Source: Ichthyophis bannanicus
Taxonomy: Eukaryota; Chordata; Amphibia; Gymnophiona; Ichthyophiidae
Direction of reading: 5' to 3'
Assembly (NCBI GenBank): GCA_033557465.1
Contig: CM066034.1
Span: 410,914,159-410,978,158, forward strand
DNA: 64,000 nt
How positions within the stretch are numbered: the first letter of the stretch is position 1; every line of letters begins with the position of its first letter. A program made the translations under genes and the position numbers. Below are positions 56,296 to 64,000 of the stretch, piece by piece. Below the pieces are notes generated by a model that saw only the letters and a program-made list of their open reading frames with translations, had not been told where the DNA came from and searched no databases.

Positions 56296-58707
56296 TTATT
56301 ATTTATTATTATTTATTACAAATTCTTATATACCGCGCTATTTAGAATCAGTGCGGTTTACATTTTAACAACATTTGCAATAGAACAATATCTTTTGCTT
56401 ACATTATAACAAGGATTGTAACTTGGAGGTAACAGGGTAACTATATACAGTTAAAAAAAGGAGCTTATAGATTATTTAAGTTATATTATGTAGTAGAATC
56501 GTAATGTGGTCATGGTGATTATGAATGTTCTTGATGGTGGATTCTTTGTAAGTCACTAGGGGTTATGTTGTTGGTATATCAGATGCTGTGTGAGTGAGAA
56601 GAGGTGTTGGATGTGAATGTACTAGGTCAGTGTGGGTAAAATAAAGGCAGAATAGGTGATGTTTAATAGCCTTTCTGAATTGCGAGAGGTCAGTAATTGA
56701 TCTTATATGAGGTGGGAGATTGTTCCAGCACTTAGGAGCATAAAGTGCAAATGCTCTGTTTCTAGTTGTTTGGGTACATTTGATGGACTCAGGTGGTATA
56801 GATAGTGTATTGTTGGTTGTTGATCTCCTCAGTCTGTTAGTGGGGATACTAATCAGGAGTGATGAGAGGGATGTAGAAGATATCCAGTTAATTGCTTTAA
56901 ATGACAGCATTAATGCCTTGTAGGTAACTCTGCATTGTACTGGTAGCCAGTGTAGGTCCATAAGTATGGGAGTTATGTGGTCTTTTCTAGAGATGCCGTA
57001 GAGGACGCGGGCTGCTGTGTTCATTGCCATTTGAAGAGGATTGAGAGAATTCTTAGGGAGTCCATGTAGGATGATGTTGGCATAATCAAAGTGTGGCATT
57101 ACCAGTGTTTGAAATACTGTTCTGAAGTCGTCCGGGGCTAGTAGTGGTCTTAAATGTCTTAGTGTCCGTATTTTGTTGTAGATGGACTTAGTGGTATTCT
57201 TTATATGCTCTTTAAAGTTAAGCTGCTGGTCCATTGTAATCCCCAGATATCGTATTACAGATTTGCAGGGGAGCTCAGCGTCGCAAACTTTCAATGAAGC
57301 AAGGGGAGAGAAGTCTTTGTTCCTGGTTATGAAAAGGACTTCAGTTTTTTTTAAATTCATATGAAGATTTTGGGACAGGAGCCAATCAGTAATTGCATTG
57401 AAGCATTCAATAAGTGGAGCAAGGTTTGGCTGCTTGATTTTAATTGGAACGAAAATCAGTACATCATCCGCATAGATAAGACTGGAGATATTAAAAGAAT
57501 GGATGATATCACAGATGGGTTGCATATAGATGTTAAAGAGTAGAGCCAACAGGGATGATCCTTGGGGTACTCCTCGTTGCTGATGGAATGGTTCCGATGT
57601 TGAGGGACCTATCCGTACTTGTTGCCAGCGGTTCATGAGATAAGATTTGCACCATTCCCAGGCAAGGCCGTGAATTCCCTTTTCCTGTAGGCGGGAGAGA
57701 GGTTGTGCATGGTTAACAGAGTCGAATGCAGCCGCTAAATCAAGAAATATGAGCGCAAATCCATTCTCAATTTTGTCGATCCCTCTGGATAATGTATTGA
57801 TGAGTATAGTAAGTAGAGTCTCAACACCATGTGACTCAAGGAATCCATGCTGAGAAGGGTCAAGGGGGGCTGATATGTCAATATGTTGTTGTAGTTGCAT
57901 TTGAACCACCTTCTCTATGAGTTTGGCTACATAGGGTATACTTGAAATCGGGTGGTATGAGTCTGTCTTTGCTGGGTCAAGTTTGTTGCTTTTCAAGAGC
58001 GGTCGTATGGAGGTTTGTTTCAGTATTTCTGGGAATGTTCCTGTAGAAAATGAGAGTTCCATGATGTAGACTAAAGTTGGGCTAAGTTCTACACGCATCG
58101 ATCTTATCCAATGGGCAGGACAAGGATCATTTGGTGCAGTAGTGGTGTTGAGGTTGGCAATAAGTTCAGCAATGTACTTCTCTGTCGGGGGTGTGAATTT
58201 TGACATTGGCTGAGGTATCTGGGGGAGGAGGCATGTTGTAGGGCTTTGCGTAGAATTTGTTTTTATAACTTTAGATTGTAAGTACTCAGCAAATGACTGA
58301 GGTTGGATAGATACTGTTTGATTGGAGGATGGTGTCTTGGTTAGTGTTTTAGCAATGCTAAAGAGGTCTCGCGGTTTATTCAATGATCTAAGGAGGGTAT
58401 CCGTGTGGTGCTCTCTAATTTTTTTGTAGACTTTTTCATGGTGTTGTTTCAGGGTGTTCTCATACTCTGATTTGTCAGATGTGGATCGAGATTTGCGCCA
58501 TTTTCTTTCTTGTCTTCTTAAAAGCTGAAGCGATGTACGTAATTCAGCAGAGAACCAGGGGGCTGGTTTTCTATGTCGTGATTGCTTGTTGAATGCTGAT
58601 GATTTTTTGGCTGAAGGTAGATGTGAACAAGAGGTAAGGGTGGAGTTCCATCTATGGATCATTTCATCGAGGTTCTGCGCTGGTTGACGGATTGATGGTA
58701 GAGTGTT
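56296..58707 (-). mobile_element. L2-clade LINE copy 3, 5' truncated
   Basis: The tail is ATTATTATTTATTATT at the left edge, with the terminal hairpin ACCGCGC...GTGCGGT at 56332-56357. The minus strand contains an intact reverse transcriptase ORF. The 5' side ends at 58707, where a SINE begins. The endonuclease is missing. Confidence 0.85.
56563..58662 (-). CDS. L2 reverse transcriptase, intact 699-codon frame
   Basis: Open from the endonuclease-RT linker to the natural stop. IRPLLKSNKLDPAKTDSYHP near residue 225, HGFLESHGVETLL, LIFLDLAAAFDSVNHAQPL (motif A), GVPQGSSLLALLFNIYMQPI (motif B), and the catalytic YADD in SLIYADDVLIF. The thumb has VIRYLGITMDQ. The C-terminus has LHWLPVQCRVTYKAL and FRKAIKHHLF. 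The ATG at 58662 is internal to the original protein. It cannot mobilise itself without an endonuclease, but it is the least damaged L2 polymerase here apart from copy 2. Confidence 0.9.
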   Translation of the reverse strand: MIHRWNSTLTSCSHLPSAKKSSAFNKQSRHRKPAPWFSAELRTSLQLLRRQERKWRKSRSTSDKSEYENTLKQHHEKVYKKIREHHTDTLLRSLNKPRDLFSIAKTLTKTPSSNQTVSIQPQSFAEYLQSKVIKTNSTQSPTTCLLPQIPQPMSKFTPPTEKYIAELIANLNTTTAPNDPCPAHWIRSMRVELSPTLVYIMELSFSTGTFPEILKQTSIRPLLKSNKLDPAKTDSYHPISSIPYVAKLIEKVVQMQLQQHIDISAPLDPSQHGFLESHGVETLLTILINTLSRGIDKIENGFALIFLDLAAAFDSVNHAQPLSRLQEKGIHGLAWEWCKSYLMNRWQQVRIGPSTSEPFHQQRGVPQGSSLLALLFNIYMQPICDIIHSFNISSLIYADDVLIFVPIKIKQPNLAPLIECFNAITDWLLSQNLHMNLKKTEVLFITRNKDFSPLASLKVCDAELPCKSVIRYLGITMDQQLNFKEHIKNTTKSIYNKIRTLRHLRPLLAPDDFRTVFQTLVMPHFDYANIILHGLPKNSLNPLQMAMNTAARVLYGISRKDHITPILMDLHWLPVQCRVTYKALMLSFKAINWISSTSLSSLLISIPTNRLRRSTTNNTLSIPPESIKCTQTTRNRAFALYAPKCWNNLPPHIRSITDLSQFRKAIKHHLFCLYFTHTDLVHSHPTPLLTHTASDIPTT

Positions 58708-58990
58708 GTTTATTTATTTATTTAGCTGTATTTATATTCCGCTTTTCACCGGGTCAAAGCGGTCAATTGGGGGATACATTTAACACGAGGGGATATGACA
58801 CACATACGTTAATACTTTCAGGGAACATGGGCAATGGAGGGTTAAGTGGCTTGCCCAAGACCACAGGAGTGCCTATAGGACTAGAAATCCCAGTCCCTCC
58901 GGCCTGAGATTGCTGTCCCCAGGTGGGACTTGAACCCCTGGCCCTCCGGCCTGAAGTACCTTGTCCTAACCACTAGACCACTCCTCCCTC
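58708..58990 (-). mobile_element. tRNA-derived SINE, copy 2
   Basis: The minus strand starts with the head GGAGTGGTCTAGTGGTTAGG (A box) and GGGGTTCAAGTCCCACC (B box, about 58923-58939). The body has AAGCCACTTAACCCTCCATT. The 3' end has the hairpin CCGCTTT...AAAGCGG (58739-58762) and a TAAATAAATAAA tail. Confidence 0.85.
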
Positions 58991-59010
58991 AGAGGAGTGG
59001 TCTAGTGGTT
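58968..59010. repeat. perfect palindrome at the SINE head
   Basis: AACCACTAGACCACTCCTC (58968-58986) and its exact reverse complement (58992-59010) flank the loop CCTCA. The right arm is a short plus-strand piece of the same SINE head. Confidence 0.85.
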
Positions 59011-61092
59011 GAGGAAATCATCTCTGTCCATGTCACGCAAAAGTCACTGGCCCCTCTACAGATGATGAGCAGTACAGATAATATGCAGTAGGTGCATGGT
59101 GTGTACTATGCAGTAGCCCCATACCCCCCACATGCTGTTGCATGCCCCAAATGCCTTATTCACATATGTGTGCATTTAGACAGTAGGTGGTGCATGATGA
59201 CGGCCCAACACACACCATTCATGAAGTTTTAACCAAAACATATCTGCCTCACAAAACAGGTGGCACAAACCTGCAAAAGCATAAGTAGCAAAATGTCGGC
59301 AACTGCACACACACATACATATATATATGTCACAGATGTCACATAATGCACCATATAGCAAATAAAGTGCCACAAATCTCCTCAAAAACACTGTGTAAAT
59401 GCAAAATGAGGATATGTTAACAGGTACAAGAGGAACATGATCCCAGAGAATAAACAAAACGCAAACTGACACACATACAGAGATAGCACTATGCAGAAGG
59501 TCTGCTGCAATGGGTGGCATGAATACAGTATGCGTATACATATGGCATGACACATGGAATGCACCAATGAAGGACGAACACGGACACCCACACTGCCACA
59601 CTGCCACACTGCCACACTGCCCAATTACTGGTGCAATGTGAGTCCCGGAATGTCAGGAGATAAATAGGACTGTGCAGACATGCATCGCTCTGTCTGTAAA
59701 TCAATATAGAGTGGCACGTCTGTACACTAACCAAACACACTAACCTGTACATAGAGGTTGAAAGAAAGGTCAAACATGGGCCAGTAACCCACACAGAAGC
59801 CACACTGCCACATGCTCTAGTGTATCAACATATTCAGTCACATGCACATGCACCGTATATGTCGAACAATGACACAGTGATGCCCCACATACTATAACAC
59901 ACGTGGTGAGGGCAAACATCTACCGAAGATGGCGCGCATCAAAGCGGTGTGTTGGTAAATACCCTGTCATGTACAAGTGCAGGGTAGCCCTACAAATACA
60001 AGAGGACCTATACAATGTCACCCCTGTGCCACATGCATGGCTGTATGCTCCTGGTGAACTAAACAGATGAGGATATCCTGCGGTGCAGGTCACACACATA
60101 GCCCACATACACTAACACAATGTCAGATGGATGTACAACACACAGCAAGTATGCCAGTCGCTGCTGCACATGTAGGGGCCTGTACACAGTGTCCATGGTG
60201 CAAATAGCATCTGAAAACCAACATGTCCCGTTAAAACTGTCCGTGAATCCCTGGGCATGCATATGCAAGTGTGACATCTCAATCTGCCACAGTACGCAAA
60301 AGGTCATGTATACCCCCTGTGATGAACATCACACCCAGCCAGAGCACAGTAGCAACGTTGTGTAGGACAGGCCCCTGTTGCTCAAAGTAGCAGTCCAGCA
60401 ATAATGTCCATCATAGGCATGTTGGCCACTCGCAGAGGTCAGCCATCCTATGGCACCATCTCCCAGGGATAGCTGCATGGTCTTGTTGGTGTCTCTGACA
60501 CATGGGTGATGGTGCCTGCAGATGCAGTGTTGTCGATGTGCAGTGTGTGTGCTCTGCCCTGTATTAGAAGAAGGAGAAACACTGTCATGGTATGTTGCAC
60601 AGAACATCAGGGGACATTGCAGGTAGACAGACATCAATATGTATAGAATGCAACGTCAGACATGCAAACATTACATTAGCACAACACAGAACACAGTGCA
60701 TGTTGGGGAAATGTGGAAATTGAACCATACATGAGGGTGTCCTATGGATATGGTCATGTCCATGCATATATTACACAAGCGTCTCACAGCTCTACCCCAT
60801 GTTCATCAGCATTGGTGCATAGAGACCCCACAGGAAAGCTCCCTGAAAAACACAGCAAAACGCAAACATCTAAAGGCTGATGTCAATCCAAAAAGATCCA
60901 AGATGCAACCTACCATCTGTCTGCAGCAAGTGTCTGCTAGGGACTGTCTGAGGCAGACAAAGGCCACAGCACATCACAGTGAATACAGAAGATGTCAGAA
61001 AATGTGTAGAATCAACATATCCCTGTCTCCAGCTGCTGTTGGCGCATGTCCAAATTAGGGCGTCATCTGTGATACCGAAATGCTGATGGATA
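59011..61092. other. unassigned region
   Basis: CA-rich sequence with no credible gene on either strand. It contains a short (CACACTGC) array, a small AT/AC microsatellite near 59320, and one inverted B-box-like GGAAATTGAACC near 60713. Confidence 0.4.
59589..59620. repeat. 8-bp tandem repeat, four units
   Basis: CACACTGC repeated four times without a change. Confidence 0.85.
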
Positions 61093-61390
61093 GTTTATTT
61101 ATTTTATTTATTTATTTATTTATTTAGCTGCATTTATATCTCGCTTTTCACCGGGTCAAAGCGGTTGGGGGATACATTTAACACGAGGGGATATGAGACA
61201 CATACACTGATACTTACAGGGAACAAGGGCAATGGGAGGGTTAAGTGGCTTGCTCAAGACCACAAGGAGCACCTATGGGACTAGAAACCCCAGTCCTTCT
61301 GGCCCAAGGTTGCTGTCCTCTAGTGGGATTTGAACCACCGACCTTCCGGCCTGTGGTACCTTGCCCCAACCACTAGGCCACTCCTCCCTC
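61093..61390 (-). mobile_element. tRNA-derived SINE, copy 3
   Basis: A (TTTA)n tail at 61093-61124, the hairpin CGCTTT...AAAGCG at 61142-61163, then the same body as copy 2. The head at the right has the B box (TGGGATTTGAACC on the plus strand) and CACTAGGCCACTCCTCC. Confidence 0.85.
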
Positions 61391-62249
61391 CTCCCTGTCA
61401 GCACACAAGAGATAGGTCAGTTTACAACATGAAACAGATGCGCACAATGTATACAAGGTCAACAGCAGTAGGTTACAGATAGCAGAGTTCCCAACCCTCC
61501 ACAGGTGTAAAAAACTACCCACCACATGATAATGCAAACTGTATGTACACTGTAGCATTACACACCCATGCTAGAAAAACATACACACACACAATATGTT
61601 AAGGTGAGCATGCCACCAGTAGCATAGGGCCTGTCTGTGCACAATTGGAGATCCGTGGAGATAAATCTTGGCCAAACCAATGCTACACAGCAGTTGGCTG
61701 ATGCTACAATGTCACGGAAGGGTGTACGTGCGGCCCACCACCAGAACACCTAGGACGTGTGGACACACGCAGCTCACTTGGATGTGTCCCAGAAACAGTG
61801 CTGGAGCAGATGAACTGGGCAGGAACACATGTGCATGTGTGTGACAACATTAACATATGGGGTACGGGGGTGTAGACCAAAGAGGTGAACCACAACATAT
61901 GTGCATTGGACAGATAACCTCAGACATGAGTTGTGGCTGATTGTCCCCACAGACAATGTACCTGTATGTCCACCTACCCCAGTCCCCTGCACGTTGAGTG
62001 GGGTACAGACAGCTGCCATTGCACCACAGCACCAGGAAGATGACAAAACATATCCTGTCCATGGATAAACACACAAGAAACATACATATGTCATGTTGGA
62101 GCTGTGTAACACACACAACACCATCACGTCATCACCTGTCATGCACCCCAAATCCGTTACAGTCTTGCTTTTGTCTGTTACACTGTACTGAATTGCCCCT
62201 GCCAAAGTCCCCAATGACGTGTTAATGTTAAAATGAAAGGGCCTGTACT
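61391..62249. other. unassigned region
   Basis: No gene supported. Contains a short CA repeat near 61575. The minus-strand open frames have no known motif. Confidence 0.4.
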
Positions 62250-63655
62250 CCATATGCCCCATTTCATCAACTCTCTGCTGCCGCAGACACTGTTGACCAC
62301 AACCATCACCCTGATATACTGTCCTCGCATGTCCATAATGACTCTGTACTAACTTCCAGCCCCTCATATCTCACCCGTCACACCTTCAGTGTGTGTTTTG
62401 TTGGGCCCACCTCCCCTGCGTGTCTGCACCCAGTTGCTGGAACACAGGGATATGTCCTGGGTTTGCTTCTTCTAGATCTCTTTACCAAATGCCTTGTTGT
62501 GGTTATCTGTTCCCCTGCCGTTCAGTACCAACTGTATGCTGATGAGTGCCAAATATATCTCACCATCCCTGAACAGTCTCTGGCAGTCCAGACCCCGAGC
62601 TCTGTTTGTGTGTCTGATAATGCTGGCTTGATGTCTTCCTGCTGCCTGAAACTGAACATGGCCATGACCCAACATCCTATCTCGCACCCGAAACCCTGCC
62701 CCCATATCAGATGTATGCGTATAGGTTGCGACACATTGCTTCACTTTGATACGCAATGTAGGTGATGTCTGTGACTCCTCTCTCCCCTCCCCCACACATA
62801 CGCATCATGTAGCTAAGACATGCAGTGTCAGTCTAGATAACATGAGCAACATCCCCCCATCCTCCCTGAACACAAAACTAAAACGTGAATGCACCCCTTA
62901 GTCACCTCCTGTATTGCTTACTGTAACCTACACCTTGATTTTATCCCCTTGAATCATCTTTGTCTGCTGCAGTCTAACCAACAGTCCGCTGCATGGCTCA
63001 TCATCTGCCGGCCTCACAATGGCCATAATACTGCTCCTGTCAAGTCACCTCACAGGCTCACAATCCTTTTCTGCATCCAGGTGTAGGTTACCCCGCTGAG
63101 CTAATGATGCAGTAACCGTGTGTGTACTCTGTACCTTTCCTCAAGTATATCAACCCCCACTAATACTAATACTACTGAGCATGTATATACTGTTGCCAGT
63201 CCTACACAGCACTGTACACAAACATGTAACACACAGTCCGTGCTCATCAGTGTATGTTATGTAATCAATGCGTGTATATCCCCCATCGTGACATCCACAC
63301 GTCTAGGCAATTGGTCCCACCTATGTCCCGCCTTCCTACTGTGAACCCCACACCACACTCTGTTTACCTTGCTGCACCCTACAGCTGGAACCAACAACCT
63401 GTGTGTGAACGCCTGCCACCTTCGCCACCCATCTACCAGGTGTGTGTGCAAGGTGACGTACACACCTATGGCAAGTACTCCAGTCTCTCCTGATTCCCGT
63501 GCCCCCGCAGTTATTCCCCACACACACCGCGTGTGTCCTTATTTGATTACCACAAATGCTCTGATGGGCAGGGACTGTATCCCATATGTCTGTGTAGCGT
63601 TGTGTATGACTGGTACCGTTATACAAATGTTCAGTAGTAGTGGTAGTACATATAT
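62250..63655 (+). mobile_element. ancient L2-type LINE relic
   Basis: Plus strand: QYQLYADECQIYLTIPEQ (near 62525; catalytic YADD now YADE), SSCCLKLNMAMTQ (the L2 Leu-Lys-Leu-Asn motif), then LVTSCIAYCNLHLDF and LQSNQQSAAWLIICRP (near 62900-63000), and VYLAAPYSWNQQPV (near 63365). The 3' tail has GATGGGCAGGGACTGTATCC and GTACCGTTATACAAATGTTC, then AGTAGTAGTGGTAGTA. Strongly diverged, and older than the other L2 copies. Confidence 0.7.
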
Positions 63656-63657
63656 AT

Positions 63658-64000
63658 CTACCAATGTAATGTCCAACATATGCAGTACTTACATGAGAAG
63701 ACTTCCGCAATCAGCTGGTGCCTGGTTGCCGTGCCCTCACGTGTGTCACCACGGCCACGTACAGGATGGTACGAAGGATCATCTTCCAGAGCCTCATTTA
63801 TTTGGACTTGGATATCGTACCTGAGAGCAATATTGTGCAGGATGCAACAGGCCAAAACTATCTTTTCCACAGTTATGGGTTTGTATTGTAAGGCCCCGCC
63901 GGTCCTATCCAGACACCTGAAGCAACTTTTCAAAACACCAAAGGTGTACTCGATGACTGAGCAGCTGGAGGCATGGGCCTCATTGTACTTCCTCTTTGCA
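63658..64000 (-). pseudogene. PIF/Harbinger transposase, C-terminal part
   Basis: The minus-strand frame is open to the window edge. KYNEAHASSCSVIEYTFGVL contains the Glu of the DDE catalytic triad (in V-I-E). It is followed by SCFRCLDRTGGALQYKP and ACCILHNIALRY, typical of HARBI1-like transposases. The first two catalytic Asp residues would be outside the window. After RHQLIAEVFS a GTAAGT (63692-63687 on the minus strand) could be a splice donor; otherwise the frame ends at 63658. Whether the element is intact cannot be judged. Confidence 0.8.

Noticed and set aside
59589..59620. Short regular repeat that could suggest a CRISPR array
   Set aside because: It is a simple 8-bp tandem repeat without spacers, in vertebrate DNA.
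62391..62765. 124-codon plus-strand frame as an independent gene
   Set aside because: It contains the decayed LINE catalytic region (YADE in place of YADD) and is part of the old L2 relic.

Overview
This is vertebrate nuclear DNA made almost entirely of transposable elements. No host exon, RNA gene or bacterial-type operon can be supported. The mix is CR1- and L2-clade LINEs, DIRS tyrosine-recombinase retrotransposons, a Penelope-like element, a tRNA-derived SINE, PIF/Harbinger and hAT-like DNA transposons, and a broken endogenous retrovirus. It fits a large amphibian genome. The CR1 3' ends and the DIRS terminal repeats look to me like those of caecilians; that is inference from memory, not a search result.

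Layout. 1-5640: a minus-strand retroviral gag-pro relic, cut by a CR1 LINE and a SINE. 5646-8690: an L2 3' end, then a plus-strand DIRS element with an almost complete gag. 8670-14100: L2 and CR1 fragments, one L2 nested in another, and CT-rich repeats. 14110-23870: CR1 copies with an SGNH-esterase ORF1, endonuclease and reverse transcriptase, including an apparent junction of two CR1 families. 23878-34110: DIRS elements on the minus strand. One is near complete (gag, RT, RNase H, tyrosine recombinase) and has a CR1 inserted in its RNase H; beside it lies an internally deleted derivative.

34735-41350: a DNA-transposon-like unit with imperfect terminal inverted repeats. It carries an intronless, zinc-finger-like ORF of about 570 codons, split only by two L2 insertions. 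I cannot assign it to a named superfamily, and it is the best candidate here for something undescribed. 41410-43640: an L2 relic and a piece of a second DIRS family. 43940-53900: palindromic elements and a 1-kb duplicated block whose two copies flank a Penelope cluster. The Penelope element has head-to-head arms, each with a hammerhead-ribozyme-like motif. 53095-64000: a tRNA-headed foldback element, L2 copies, two SINEs, an old L2 relic, and at the right edge the C-terminal part of a Harbinger transposase.

Insertion order can be read from nesting: retrovirus, then SINE and CR1; DIRS, then CR1-B; zinc-finger element, then L2. In several cases the short target duplications can be seen and removing the insert restores the frame of the older element. 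The L2 3' ends share a covarying hairpin that also occurs at the SINE tail, which suggests that L2-type machinery moved the SINE.
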